In this document: one piece after another, positions 26,901-41,900 of the stretch | Numbering within the stretch: the stretch's first letter is position 1 | How the letters are laid out: every line of letters starts with the position of its first letter | The notes under the pieces: model-generated | The model's input: only the letters and a program-made list of their open reading frames with translations | Told to the model about the DNA's origin: nothing | The model's database searches: none | DNA from: Paenibacillus sp. MZ04-78.2 | GTDB lineage: Bacteria; Bacillota; Bacilli; Paenibacillales; NBRC-103111 | Reading direction: 5' to 3' | Assembly: GCF_024213375.1 (NCBI RefSeq) | Contig: NZ_JANAVJ010000001.1 | Coordinates: 124,001-188,000, forward strand | Length of the DNA: 64,000 nucleotides | Translations under genes and position numbers: made by a program

Positions 26901-29900
26901 TCAATCCGACCGGCTGGTCCGCCTGCACGCCCTCCGCTCTCAGCGTTCGGGCCAGCCGGTTAGCCCTCTCGTTCAGCTCCCGGTAGGTGAGCTGCGTATT
27001 TTCAAAGACGACCGCCGCTTTATCCGGCATCCGTTCCGCCTGTTCCTCGAACAGCCCGTGAATCGTCTGCTCACGCGCATACTCTGTCGCGGTGTTGTTG
27101 AACACGTGGATAATTTCCGACTTCTCCGCTGCGGTAGCCAGCTCCAAGCCGCCTACGGAAGCTTGCGGGTCGGCCACGATTTGCTCAAGCACATGCAGCA
27201 GGTGCCCTTTCAACCGCTCCATATCGGCCCGTTCGAAGACAACACCGTTGTAATCGAAGCACACGACAATTTCGTCTCCCGGGAAGACCGTCACGGTGAA
27301 GTTATAGTTCGTATGCTCCGCTACATCAACGTCTGTAATCGAGAGCGTACCGCTATCATCGCCGCCGGCCTGCTCCACCTGTTCATCCATCGGGTAGTTT
27401 TCGAATACCAGCAAATGGTTGATCAGCTCTTGCTTTTGAACGCTTTGGGCCTGAATTTCGTATAGCGGATAGAAGTCGTAACGTCCGGATTCCAGCGCCG
27501 CTTCCTGCATCCTTCCCATGACGTCGGCAAAGCTTTCCTCCGGCTGGCAGGCAACGCGAACCGGGATCGTGTTGATAAAGAGCCCGATCATTTCTTCGAT
27601 GCCCGGAATTTCCGCCGGTCGGCCCGAAACGACGCTGCCGTACACCACATCGCCGGTTGCGTTATACTTCTGCAGAATGACGCCCCACGCCGCTTGCATC
27701 AGCGTATTCACCGTCACCCGGCACTGCTTCGCGGCCCGGTTCATCCGGTCGCTTAACGCTTTGTCCAGCTCGCAAACGACATGCTCGGCCACATAGCCTT
27801 CGCTTCGTTTTTGCGCCTTCTCCTGAGGGAGCGCCGTTTGACCTTCGTAGCCCGCCAAGTAGTTCGACCAATAGGCGGATGCCGCTGCGCTGTCCTGATT
27901 CTCCAGCCATTCGATATACTGGCTGTACGCCGGCGCCGCCTTTTGCTCAGGACGATCGCCCTGAACGTAAGCCTCGTACGTTTCAAACAGTTCCTTGACG
28001 ACCAGAGGCAAGCACCAGCCGTCCATCAGGATGTGGTGGAAGCTCCAAAGTACCCGGTAGCTTGCTTCCTGTGTACGGATGACCGCAACACGCACCAGCG
28101 CATCCTGCTCCAGATCAAACCCGCGGGCGATGTCTTCTTGCTCCAGCCTTTCGACGGATGCCTGCCGCTCGTCCGCCGGCAAATGGCTCAGATCTTCATA
28201 GACGAATCCGATCCGTTTGTCGCGGTAGACGATTTGCAGAGGCTCTCCTCGCGGCCCGCTGAAGAAGTTCGTGCGCAGGATCGCGTGACGGGCGACCAGA
28301 TCGTTCCAGCTTCTGGCGAACTGCTCCGCATCCAGGCTTCCTTGCACGGTAAACCGCATCTGCTCGAAATACGCTCCAGCTTCCTTGTCCAAGGTCGTGT
28401 GGAACCACATCCCCTTTTGCATCGGCGTAAGGGTATAGATGTTCTCGATTTCCCCGACATTGCGCGTTTGTGCGGAAATCTGCTCCAGCTCCTCGACGGT
28501 AAGTCCTTTGAGCTGGACATCGCTCGGCGTCAACTCCGTCCATTCTTTCGCCGCGCAATGCGCGATGATTTCCTGGAGGCTTTCCTGCAGCATACCGGCC
28601 AATTCCTCCACCGTCTCGCGATGGTACTCCTTCCGGCTGTAGCTCAGCTCAAGCGCCAGCGAACCGTCCGTGATCATGCCGTTGATGTCCAGTATGAAGC
28701 TGCGGGCTTGCCGGTCGCTCATTTCCGAACCGCTGGAGTACGGCGATAATCCGATATCGTTATTGGACAGATCCTGATCGAATTGTCCCAGATAGTTAAA
28801 GCTGATCTCCGGCTCCGCTCCCCATACGGTACCGTCCGGCTGTGCGGACAAGTAGCGGCAGAGGCCGTAACCGATTCCCTTGTTCGGAATTCGGCGCAGA
28901 TCCTCTTTCACTTTTTTGATTCGGGTGGACAAGCTCCTGCCCGGTTCCATCTGGAGCAACACCGGATACTTGCTTGTAAACCAGCCCACGGTGCGCGTAA
29001 TATCGATGTCCGTCATGATGGATTCCCGTCCGTGTCCTTCAAGGTTTACCAGCAGACGATCGAGACCGCGCCATTTCTGCACCGCCATGCCCAGCGCTGT
29101 CAACAGAATGTCGTTCATTTCGGTGTTGTACGCGCGGTGGACTTTCTTCAACAGCTGCTCCGTCTCCACGCGGCTCCATTGAATCGTGATGGATTCGTTG
29201 TCCTGCTGCAAGGAACGATCGGATTGCTTATCCTTAGGCAACGGCGCCACGGCGGTCTGGGCAATGAGCTCCCAGTACGCCCGCTCGTTTTCCATTGCCG
29301 GACTTTGCGCATACGCTGCGAGCTGCCCGGACCACGTATGGAACGCATCGGTTTTCGCCGGAAGACGAACCTCTTCTCCCTTGGCGGCCTGCTCGTAGCC
29401 AAGGGCGACATCCTCCAGCAGTATCCGCCAGGATACGCCATCGACGACGCCGTGGTGAATGACGAGAAGCAGATGATCGCCGTCCGCGCATTGGAACAGC
29501 CCCGCTTTAAACAGCGGTCCTGCTTCGAGGTCGATGCTGCTCTGGATCTCGTTTGCCTTGGCTTCGACCGCTTGCTCGGCAGACTTGACGTCTCTGAAAT
29601 CGGTCACCTCCAGGCTGTACATCTCGCCTTCTCCGATGGCCCGGTTCCATGCGGCATAGCCGTTCTCCGACTTACGGAATACGGTACGCAGCGCGTCGTG
29701 ATGCTCTGCAAGCTTCTGCAGCACTTGGCGAAGCGCCGCCTCGTCGAAGCGATCCTTTCGATGCAGCATGAAGGCTTGGTTGAAGTGATGTAAATCGGCC
29801 AACGACTGCTCGAAGAACCAGCGCTGTATCGGCGTCAGCCCGACCTCTCCGGTCACTTCGCCCTGATCGATCATTCGGACCACCGGCTGAATATGCTGAC

Positions 29901-32900
29901 TGAGCTGCGCCAGAGTCGGATATTTGAACAAGTCGCGGATTTCCAGCTTGTACCCGGCCTGGTGCAGACGGGACGACACCTGAATCGACTTGATCGAGTC
30001 GCCGCCCAGCTCGAAGAAGTGATCCGTCACCCCGACGCGCTCGGCCCCCAGTACCGCCTGCCATACGGCAGCCAGAGCCTTCTCTTGCTCGGTCCGCGGC
30101 GCGACATACTCCGCTCCCACAGGCGCGTTTCCTTGTGGGGAAGGCAGCGCTCTGCGGTCGATCTTCCCGTTTGGCGTCAACGGCATCCGCTCCAACGGCA
30201 CAAAGTGCGACGGGATCATATAGTTCGGCAGTTCCTGCGATAACGCCGCTCTCAGCTCGCCGACCGTCAGTTCCCGCTCCGCTACGAAGTAGGCGCACAA
30301 TTGCTTCTGTCCGCTTTCGTCTTCGCGCGCGATGACCGTCGCTTCTTTCACGCTCGCGACTTTCAACAGCTGCTCTTCGATCTCGCCAAGCTCGATCCGG
30401 TAGCCCCGGATTTTCACCTGCTCGTCGATCCGGCCTTTGTATTCCAGTGTTCCTTCCGGCAGCCATCTTGCCAGGTCTCCTGTCCGGTAGCATCGCTCTC
30501 CGGGGAGGAAGGAGCTTTCCACGAACTTCTCCGCCGTCAGCTCCGGCCGGTTCAAATAGCCGCGCGCCACGCCATCGCCACCGACGATCAGCTCGCCCCA
30601 TACTCCAACAGGCAGCAGGCTCAGCTTGCTGTCGACGATGTACGCCGTAGAGTTGTTGATCGGCTTGCCGATCGGCACCGCTTCCTTCTGCTCGCCGACA
30701 ATCGTATGTGTCGTGGAAAACGTCGTATTTTCCGTCGGGCCGTATCCGTTGACGATGCTGAGTCCCGGATGCTCGCGCAGCACCCGGTTGATGTGCGGTA
30801 CGGAGAGCACGTCGCCACCGACGATCAAGGTTTTCAGTCCCGCAAACATTCCGCTGTCCTGCTGCGAAAGCTGGTTATACAGCGGTGCCGTCAGCCACAT
30901 CGTGTTGATGTCGTACTGCTGAATCGCGTTTTTCAGACTCGAAGCGTCCAGAATCGTTTCGTTGCGCACCACGTACAGTCTTCCGCCGTTCAGCAGCGCG
31001 CCCCAGACTTCAAAGGTCGAAGCGTCGAACACAACCGCACCCGTCTGCAAAATATGCGTCTGTTCGTTCAGCTCCGCATAATTGGCGTTTTTCACCAGAC
31101 GGACGACGTTCCTGTGCTCGACCATAACGCCTTTCGGCTTGCCCGTCGTTCCCGACGTGAAGATCACGTAGGCCAAATGCTCCGAACCGTTCACAGGCTC
31201 CAGATTGGAGCCGTCCTCGCGGTAAGCCCCCTCGTCGTTCAAATTCACGAGCTTGCCCGCAAACGGCGCGCGGTCCAGCAGATGCCCCTGAACGAGCAGC
31301 AGCTTCGAGCCCGAATCCTCCAGCATGTACCGGATGCGTTCCTCCGGATAATCCGGATCGATCGGCACATACGCGCCTCCCGCTTTCAGGATCGCGATCA
31401 TCCCGACAACCATTTCCAGCGAACGCTCCACCATCAGGCCCACCAGTTGATCCGGCTGTACGCCTTCATTCCGCAGCGTTCTTGCCAATCGGCTCGCCCG
31501 CTCGTTCAGCTCGCCGTACGTCAGCTGCTTGCCCTCGAACGCAACGGCAAGGTGATCCGGGGTGCGCTCCGCCTGTTCCTCGAACAATTGATGAATCGTT
31601 TTGTCCGAAGGATATTTGGCTTCCGTAGCGTTGAACACGCGCTGAATGTGCTCCTTCTCCTCCGCCGTGATCATCTCCAGCGAAGCAAGCGGCGCTTCAG
31701 GAGCCTGCACAATAGCGGCAAGCAATTGCTCGAAATGCTTCGCCATCCGTTCGATCGTTTCCCTTGTGTACAAGGCCGTCGAATATTCCATGCTTAGCTC
31801 CAAGCCTTCGCTGCCTTCCGTGACGTCCACGCTCAGGTCGAATTTCGCTACGGTATGCTCGGCCGGATACGGAGTTAGCCGCAGTCCATCAAGCTGAAGC
31901 TCTCCGGTTTCTTTGTTTTGCAGCGCAAACAGCGTATCGAACAGCGGGTTGCGGCTTAAGTCGCGAGCAGGCTGCGCTTTCTCCACCAGCTCTTCGAACG
32001 GATAGCTCTGATGCTCGTAGGCGCCCAGCATCGTTTCCTTCACTTCGTCCAGGAACGAACGGAACGTTTTCTCCCCGTCCGGGTAGCTGCGGATGGCCAG
32101 CGTGTTGACAAACATCCCGATGATCGGCTGCAAATCGCCATGCGTTCTTCCCGCAATCGGCGTGCCGACGACGATGTCTTCTTGACCCGTATATTTTTGC
32201 AGCAGCACCTTGTAGGCGGCCAGGAGGACCATGTACAGCGTCGCGCCGCTTTCCGCCGCGATCCGCTGCAGGCCTTCGCCAAGCTTCGGCTCCAGTTGAA
32301 TCTGTAGCAGGCTTCCTTCGAACTTCCGCACCGCAGGACGCGGATAATCTGTCGGCAGTTCGAGTACGGGCAGCTCACCACGGAATACGTCCAGCCAGTA
32401 GGCCTCCTGCCGTTTCATCTGCTCCTGCTGCGCTTCGGACTGCCGCCATGCCGCATAGTCCTTGTACTGGATGCGCAGCGGCGCCAAGCTTTCTCCGTTG
32501 TACAAGCGGCCGAACTCTTCGGTCAGCACGTCGGTCGAGACGCCGTCGGAGACGATGTGGTGCATATCCAGCAGCAGAATGTGCCGGTCCTCCGCCAGCT
32601 CGACCAAGCCTACGCGCAGCAGCGGTGGCTTCGCCAAGTCAAACGTGCGCACGAATCCGCGTACGATCTCCCCGGCTTCTCCCTCGCTCGCCCGATAGTG
32701 CTCGACGGCGAAATCCACTTCCTTGTACACCCGCTGCACCGGCTCGCCGTTCACCAGCTCGAAACCCGTGCGCAGCGTCTCGTGCCGTGCGATCAGTTGA
32801 CGGAACGCTTCCTCCAAACGCCCGTGGTCCAGCGCTCCTTCGAGCACCAGCCTTTCCGGCATGTTGTAGGTTTGCTCCGCTCCTTCCAGTTGTTGCAGGA

Positions 32901-35900
32901 TGTAGAGACGCTTCTGCGCGGAAGATACCGGATAGCACTCCCTCTCCTCGACCGTCGGGATCGAGACATACGCTTGCTCTTCCATCCGGGCAATCGCTTG
33001 GGCCATCTCTTCCACCGTCGAGCAGCGGAACACGTCCCGCAGCGGAAGCTCCACGTTCATCTCCTTGTGCACCTTGCCGACAAGCATCGTCGCGCGCAGG
33101 GAGTGGCCGCCCAGCTCGAAGAAGTTGTCCTTCACGCCGACCTTCTCCAGCCCGAGCACTTCCTGCCAGATGCTTGCCAGCTTCGCTTCCTGCGGCGTCC
33201 GAGCCGCGACGTATTCCATCCCCGTCTGCATGCTCGCATCCGGCGACGGCAGCGCTTTGCGGTCGATCTTCCCGTTCGCCGTCAGCGGCAGCTGCTCCAG
33301 CTGCACGAAGTACGACGGGATCATGTATCCCGGCAGCTCCTGCGACAGGCTGCTCCGCAGCTCGCTCAGCTTCAGCTCGCTCTCCGCCGTAAAGTACGCG
33401 CACAGCACCTTCTGGCCTTTTGCGTCCTCCCGCACGACGACGACCGCTTCCCGCACGCCTTCCGCTTTTAGCAGCTGCGTCTCGATCTCGCCCGTCTCGA
33501 TCCGGTATCCCCGGATTTTCGCCTGGTTGTCGATCCGCCCGATAAAGTCTACGTTGCCGTCCGGCATCCACCGCGCCAAGTCCCCTGTCCGGTACAAACG
33601 CTCGCCTTCCACAAACGGGCTGTCCACAAACTTCTCTTCCGTCAGCTCCGGACGGTTCAGGTAGCCTCGCGCCACCCCGATGCCGCCGATGCACAGCTCG
33701 CCCAGCACGCCCACAGGCACCGGATTCAAGTGTGCGTCGACGATGTAGAACTTGGCGTTCAGGCCCGCTTTCCCGATCGGCACGTTCCCCGCCTCCGGCA
33801 GCTTGGCCAGCAGCTCGTCGTACAAGCTCGAATCGATCGCCGCTTCCGTTACCCCGTACGCGTTGATGATTCGGAATTGCGTTCCGAAGCGCTCCTGAAG
33901 CACCCGGTAGTCTGTCACGCTGCAGCTGTCCGAGCTTGTGATCAGCAGTTCCATCGAGCTCATGTCGAGCCCGTGTTCTGCCACATAGTCCATGAACGGG
34001 ATGATAAGCGCCGGCGTCGATTCGAAGATCGTGATCTTCTCTTCGCTGATCCAGTAATGCAGACGGGCCGGATCGATCCGGTCGTCTTTCGGGCAGATAA
34101 CCATCGTGCCGCCGTTGTACAGCGTCCGCGCGATGTCTCCCACGAACACGTCGAATGAGAAGCTCGCTAACTGCAGCAGCCGTACCGGGAATTGATCCAG
34201 ACGATACTCCCGGCGGTATCCTGCCGCCGTATTGAGCAGGCTCCGGTGCTCGATCATCACGCCTTTCGGGCGTCCCGTCGTCCCTGACGTATAGATCACG
34301 TAGGCCAGATCGTGCGGCTCGTTCACGTTCGCCACGTTCGACGCGTCTTCGGCATACGCCGCCTCGTCGTCCAGGCAAAGCACCGCTTGCAGCGTCGGCT
34401 CTCCCTGTACCCATTGCTGCGCACGCTCCAGCAGGTGCGTTTGCGTCAGCAGCACCGAGGCTGCGCTGTCCTCCAGCATGAACTGAATGCGGTCGGACGG
34501 ATAATCCGGGTCCAGCGGCACGTAAGCGCCGCCCGCTTTCCATACCGCCAGCGCGCCGACGAGCAGCTCGGCCGAACGGTCGGCCAAAATGCCCACCAGT
34601 TGGTTCGGCTGCACGCCTTGAGCCCGCAGCGTGCGCGCCAGACGGTTCGCATGTTCGTTCAGCTCCCGGTACGTCAGCCGGTCGTTTTCGTAAACGACCG
34701 CGGCGGCTTCCGGCGTACGCTCCGCCTGCTTCTCGAACAGCGCGTGGAACGCTTCGTTCTCCGGCGCATCCGGCGCGGCCGGGTTGAACACGTGCACGAT
34801 CTGCGCCTTCTCTTCCGCCGTCAGGATGCCCAGCGATGCGATTTTTGCCGCAGGATCGTTGACGATGGCCGTCAGCAATTGCTCGAAGTGCTTCGCCATC
34901 CGTTCGATCGTCTCCCGCTTGTACAACGCGGTTGCGTATTCGAGACTGCACTCCAGACCTTCGCTGTCCTCCATCACGTCGAGGCTCAGGTCGAATTTCG
35001 ACATGCCGTACTCGGTCGGGTACGGTGTCAGGTGAAGTCCCGGAAGATGCATCTCTTTGTTTTCCGTGTTTTGCAAGGAAAACATCGTGTCAAAGAGCGG
35101 ATTGCGGCTCAAATCCCGAGCCATTTGCAGCTTGTCCACCAGCTCTTCAAACGGATAAGTCTGGTGTTCAAACGCGCCAAGCGTCGTTTCCTTCACGTCC
35201 TCCAGGTACGAAAGGAACGTTTTGTCCGCTGCCGGATAGTTGCGGATCGCCAGCGTGTTGACGAACATCCCGATCAGCGGTTGCAGATCCGCATGGGTTC
35301 TGCCTGCAATCGGCGTTCCGACGACGACGTCCTCCTGAGCGGTGTACTTTTGCAGCAGCACTGTATAGGTGGCCAGCAGCACCATGTATAGCGTCGCGCC
35401 GCTTTCCGCAGCTATTCGCTTCAGCCCTTCGCTTATTTCCGAGTTCATGCGGAAATCAAGCGTATCGCCGGCATAGCTCTGCACGGCAGGGCGGGCATAA
35501 TCCGTCGGCATTTCGAGCACCGGCAGCTCCCCGCGGAACGCTTCGAGCCAGTACGCCTCCTGGCGCTTCAACTGCTCTTTTTGCGCCTCGGACTGCTGCC
35601 ATACGGCATAATCCTTGTACTGGATGCGCAGCCCCGGCAGCTCCTCCCCGCTATACAGCCGGGCGAACTCTTCCACCAGAACATCCGCCGAGACGCCGTC
35701 GGAAACAATGTGATGCATATCCAGCATCAGGATGTGCCGCTCAGGCGCCAGCTCGATCAAGCCTACCCGCAGAAGAGGCGGCTTCGCCAGATCAAACGGA
35801 CGGATAAAGTCGCGCACGATCGTTTTGGCTTCTTCCTCGCCGGCTTGAACCGTTTCGACGGCAAAATCCACTTCCGGATAGATCCGCTGCATCGGTTCGC

Positions 35901-38900
35901 CGTCCACCAGCTCGAAGCCCGTCCGCAGCGTCTCGTGACGCGCAATCAGCTTGCGGAACGTCTCTTCGAACCGCTCGCGGTCCAGCGCCCCTTCGAGCCC
36001 CATCACGCCCGGCATGTTGTAGCTTTGGGCCGCGCCTTCCAGCTGATGCAGGATATAGAGCCGTTTCTGAGCCGAGGAAACCGGGTAGTATTCCCGTTCT
36101 TCGACAACAGGAATCGCATCGAACTCCTGCTGCTCCAACTGTCCGATCGCCTCGGCCAATTGCTCGACCGTCGGGAATTGGAAGATGTGCCGCAGCGGAA
36201 GCTCCATATTCAGTTCCTTGCGCACCTTGCTCGCCAATGCCGTGGCACGCAGCGAATGTCCGCCAAGCTCGAAGAAGTTGTCCTTCACGCCCACCTTCTC
36301 CAGCCCGAGCACGTCCTGCCAAATGTGCGCCAGCTTGGCTTCCGTCGGCGTCCGCGGCACGACGTACTCGCCGCCCGCATGCATGCTTCCTTCCGGAGCA
36401 GGCAGCGCCTTGCGGTCGATTTTCCCGTTCGGCGTAAGCGGCATTTGCGCGAGCTGTACGAAATACGACGGGATCATATAGTTCGGCAGCTCCTGCGACA
36501 TCGCCAATCTCAGCTCGGCCGCCGTGAGTTCTTGTTGTGCTACAAAGTAGGCGACAAGCTGCTGCTGTCCATTTGCGTCCTCACGCGCGAGGACAATCGC
36601 TTCCTGAACGGCGTCGATCTTCGCCAGCTGCGTTTCCACTTCGCCAAGCTCGATCCGGTAGCCGCGAATTTTCACCTGATGGTCGATCCGGCCCATGTAT
36701 TCGAGATTGCCATCCGGCAGCCAGCGGACCAGGTCGGCCGTCCGGTACATCCGCTCACCCGGCTCAAACGGATTGTCGACGAATTTTTCCGCCGTCAGCT
36801 CGGGACGGTTCAAGTACCCTCGCGCCAGCCCGACGCCAGAGATGCACAGCTCCCCGGCTACGCCGACTGGCAGCATCCGGTTGTGCGAATCCACGACGTA
36901 GATGCGATGGTTCGCAAGCGGCCGGCCAATCGGCACCGACTTCCGGTCTCCAAGACCATCCGACGCCGCGTCCCAAATCGACGCTACGATCGAGGCTTCC
37001 GTTGGCCCGTAGGCGTTGAAGTACAGAACCTTGTCCTTCCACTGCTGGACGAATTCGACCGAAGCCGCTGAACCGCCTGTGATCAGCTTCTTCAGGCTTG
37101 GCATCCGGTCCGGATTCAGATAAGCCGCGTAAGTCGGCGGCAGGATCGTCGCCGTGATGCCATTCTCGTTCATATAGCTCTCGAACAACGGATAATCGAG
37201 AATGGTCGTAGAAGTCGGAATATACAGCGTTGCGCCGAAGAACAACGCTTTGAAAATTTCCCAGCACGACGCGTCAAACGACAGGCTGGCAAACTGCACG
37301 ACGCGATCTTGCTCCGTCATTTGCAGCGTGTTCGCAAACATCAGCTTCAGGCTGCATAGCCCGTGATGCTCGACCATAACCCCTTTCGGCTTGCCCGTCG
37401 TGCCCGACGTATAGATCACGTACGCCAGATGATTCGGTCCGACGACCGGCTCCAGATTCGAGCCGTCCGCATGATAGGCCTGCTCGTCGTCCACCGCCAC
37501 AAGTGTCCCGGCAAACGATACGCGGTCCCGCAAATGACGCTGTGTCAGCAGCGCCTGCGCACCCGAATCTTCCAGCATGTACCGAATACGGTCCTCCGGA
37601 TATTCCGGATCGATCGGGATATAGGCCCCGCCGGCTTTCATAATCGCCATCATGCCGACGACCATCTCCAGCGAGCGCTCGACCATAAGGCCGACCAGCT
37701 GATCCGGGCGTACTCCGGCATCTCGCAGCGTTCGCGCCATACGGTTCGCCTGCTCGTTCAGCTCCCCATACGTAAGCTGCGATTTCTCGAACACAACCGC
37801 CACCGCATCGGGATTGCGCAGCGCCTGCTCTTCGAACAGCCCGTGAATCGTCTGTTCTTGCTGGTATTCCGCCGCCGTATTGTTGAATACGTGAATAATC
37901 TCCGCTTTCTCCGCCTCGGTCACCAGCTCCAGCGTACTTACGGGAGCTTCCGGGTTGGCTGTGACCTGCTCAAGCACATGGATGAGATGTCCCATCAGCC
38001 GCTCCATGGCATAATGTTCGTACACGGACGCATTGTAATAGAAGCGGACGGCAAGCTCTTCTCCCGGCATAACAACCAGGGTAAAGTCATAGTTCGTTTG
38101 TTCCGCGATGTCGACATCCGTAATCGCAAGCTTTCCGTCCTCATCGCTGCCCGCCTGCTCGATCTGCTCGTCCATCGGGAAGTTCTCGAAGGCCATAATA
38201 TGGCCGATCAGATCCTGCTTTTGGGCGCTCTGCGCCTGAATTTCGTACAGCGGATAGTAATCGTAGCGTCCCGACTCCAAAGCCGCTTCCTGCACGCGCT
38301 TCATCACGTCGGCAAAGCTTTGCTCCGCCTCGCAAGAGACGCGGACCGGAATCGTGTTAATGAACAGCCCGATCATCTCTTCGATTCCCGCGATCTCCGC
38401 GGATCTGCCTGAAACGACGCTGCCGAATACCGCATCGTCCGTTCCGTTATATTTCTGCAATATAATGCCCCAAGCCGCCTGCATCAACGTATTCACGGTC
38501 ACCTGATGCTGCTTGGCAATTCGGCTCATCCGTTCGGTTAAGCTCTTGCCCAGCGGGCGGAGAATATTCGCTTCCGTATACTCCCCGTTCTTGTTGTGCA
38601 ATTTGCCTTGAGGCAGCGTCGTCTGGCTGTCGTACCCTGCCAAGAACCCGGTCCAATAACGGGCTGCCGCTTCCATATCCTGCTTCTCCAGCCATTCGAT
38701 ATAATGGCTGTAGGACGGAGCCGTCGGCCGTTCGGACAAATCGTGGCGCAGGTAAGCCTCGTACGTGTCGAACAGCTCTTTGGCGATCAGAGGCAAGCAC
38801 CAGCCGTCCATCAGGATATGATGGAAGCTCCAAAGCACATGGAAGCTTTCTTCCTGTGTGCGGACAACTTTCACCCGCATCAGCGCATCCTGCTCCAGAT

Positions 38901-41900
38901 CGAAGCCCCGGGTCTTGTCGTCATTCACCAGTTGATCGAGATACGCGCTCCACTGGGCCTCTGCCAAATGACGCAGGTCTTCGTAAGCAAACTCGACCGG
39001 CTTGTAGCGGTAGACAATCTGCAGCGGTTCCCCTCTCCAGCCACTGTGGAAGTTGGTGCGCAGCACGGCATGCCGCGCCGCCAACTCGTCCCAGCTTCGG
39101 GAGAACAGCTCGATGTTCAGAGCGCCTTGTACGTTAAACAGCGTCTGCTCGATATACGCGCCGCCATGTCGGTTCAAGGTATTGTGGAACCACATCCCTT
39201 TTTGCATCGGCGTGAGCGCATAGATGTTCTCGAGGTCCCCGAGATACGGCGTTTGTCCGGAAATTTGCTCAAGCTCCTCCACGCTCAGGCCTTTGAATTG
39301 AACGTCGCTCGGCGTCAATTCCGCCCGTTCTTTCGAAACGCAATGCGCGATAATGGCGCGCAGGCTTTCCCGAAGCGAAGCGGCCAGACGCTCCATCGTC
39401 TCCCGGCGGTATTCCTTGCCGTTGTAGCTCAGCTCGAGCGACAGCGTTCCGTCTGCAATCATGCCGTTGATGTCCAGCGCGAAGCTTCGCTTTTGCCGGT
39501 CGCTCGACTGCTTGCCGCCCGTATGCGCCGATACTCCGATGTCGCCGTTTTGCAAATCCCGATCGAATTGTCCGAGATAGTTGAAGCTGACTTCTGGCTC
39601 CGCGCCCCATGCAATATCGTTCTTAACCACAGACAAGTACCGGCATATGCCGTAACCGATCCCTTTATTCGGGATTCCACGCAGGTCTTCTTTCGTTTTC
39701 TTGAGCAAGTAGGATATGTCTTTACCTTGCTCCAGTTCAAGCACAACCGGATATTTGCTCGTAAACCAGCCTACGGTGCGCGTAATATCGATATCCGTCA
39801 TGATGGATTCCCGGCCGTGGCCTTCCAGATTCACCAGCACACGGTCAAGGCCGCTCCACTTCTGTACGGCCATCCCCAGCGCCGCCAGCAAAATATCGTT
39901 CATTTCGGTATTGTACGCGCGATGGACGCCCTTCAACAGCTGCTCCGTTTCCTCGCGGGTCCACTCCATCGAGATGGATTCGCTATCCTGCTGCAAGGAA
40001 ACGTCCACTTGCTCGTCCTTGGGCAGCGGCTGTACCTCCGTTTGCGCGATGCGCTTCCAATAGGCCAGCTCGCGCTCAATAACCGGACTTTGCGCGTACG
40101 CCGCAAGCTGCTCGGACCAAGTGCGGTACGCATCCGTTTTCGCCGGAAAACGAAGCTCTTCTCCTTTGACAGCCTGCTCGTAGCCGTTCGCGAGATCCTC
40201 CAGCAAAATGCGCCACGATACGCCGTCTACCACGCCATGGTGGATGACGATCAGCAGATGGTCGCCGTCTGCGCATTGGAACAGCCCCGCTTTGACAAAC
40301 GGTCCCGCTTCCAGATCGATGCGGCTCTGAATTTCGTTCGCTTTGGCTTCGACCGCTTGCGCGGACTCCTCGATTCCTTTGAGATCCACCACTTCCAGAC
40401 CGTAAAGCTCGCCTTCCCCGACAGCCCGGTTCCATGCAGTGAAGCCGCTCTCCGACTTGTGGAATACGACACGCAGCGCATCGTGATGCTCCACAAGCTT
40501 CCGCAGCACCTTGTGAATCGCCGCTTCGTCGAAGCCGTCCTTGCGGTGCAGCATGACCGATTGGTTAAAATGATGCGGCTCGGCAAACTGCTGCTCGAAG
40601 AACCAATGCTGGATCGGCGTCAGCGCGACGTCGCCGCTTACTTCCCCTTGGTCGGCCATCCGCGCCACCGGACGGATATGCTTGCTCAGCTGCGCGACGG
40701 TCGGATATTTGAACAAGTCGCGGATTTCCAGCTTGTACCCGGCCTGATGCAGGCGGGACGAGACTTGAATCGATTTGATCGAATCTCCGCCCAGCTCGAA
40801 GAAATGATCCGTCGCTCCGACGCGTTCCGCGCCCAGCACGGCCCGCCATACGTCAGCGAGCACTTTTTCCTCCTCGCTCCGGGGCGCGACGTAGTCGGCT
40901 CCCGCCGAAGCGTTTCCTTGCGGAGCAGGCAGCACCTTGCGGTCGATCTTCCCGTTCGGTGTCAATGGCATCCGTTCCAGCTGCACGAAGTGCGACGGGA
41001 TCATATACCCCGGCAGCTCGCCGGACAGCTCCCCTCTCAGCTCGCCCACCGTCATCGTCCGGTCGGCCACGAAGTAGGCGCAGAGCTGCTTTTGTCCGCT
41101 TGCGTCATCATGCGCGATGACAATCGCTTCCTGAACGGACGCGACCTTCAGCAGCTGCTCTTCGATCTCGCCCAGCTCGATCCGGTAGCCACGGATTTTG
41201 ACCTGATGGTCGATCCGGCCCAGGTACTCGATCGTTCCGTCCGGCAGCCACTTGGCCAAATCGCCCGTCCGGTACATCCGCTCGCCCGGCTCGAATGGAT
41301 TGTCCACGAACTTCTCCGCCGTCAGATCGGGACGGTTCAAATAGCCCCGCGCCAACCCAACGCCTGCAACACACAGCTCGCCAGCCACGCCGACGGGCAC
41401 CGGTTGATGATGCGCATCGACAATATAAATCCGGTGATTGACGATAGGACCTCCGATCGGCACCAACTTCAATTGGCCGATGTCTTCGGTCGAAGGCGTC
41501 CAAATGGTCGTGCAGATCGAGTCCTCCGTCGGACCGTAGGCGTTGAAATATTTCACTTTATCTTTCCACTGCTGTAGCAGCTCCAAGGATGATGCGGAGC
41601 CTGCCGTGATCAGCTTTTTGAAGCCCGGCATATGGTCCGGGTTTAGGTAGACCGCATAGGTCGGCGGCAGCGTAGCGGTCGTAATGCCGTTATCGCTCAT
41701 GTACCGCTCGAACCATTGGTAATCCAGAATCGTTTCCTTCGTCGGGATGTACAAGGTCGCACCGAAGAACAGAGTTTGGAATACTTCCCAGCACGATGCG
41801 TCGAACGACAAGCTGGCGAATTGAACAACCCGGTCCTGTCCGGTCATTTGCAAGGTGTTCGCAAACATCTGCTTCAGACTGCACAGCCCGTGATGCTCGA

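Noticed and set aside
38596-41577. 993-codon open frame on the plus strand opposite plpE
   Set aside because: It is the complement of conserved NRPS domains in modules 4 and 5; long antisense frames arise from the codon bias and repeats of the synthetase. No ribosome binding site or family match.
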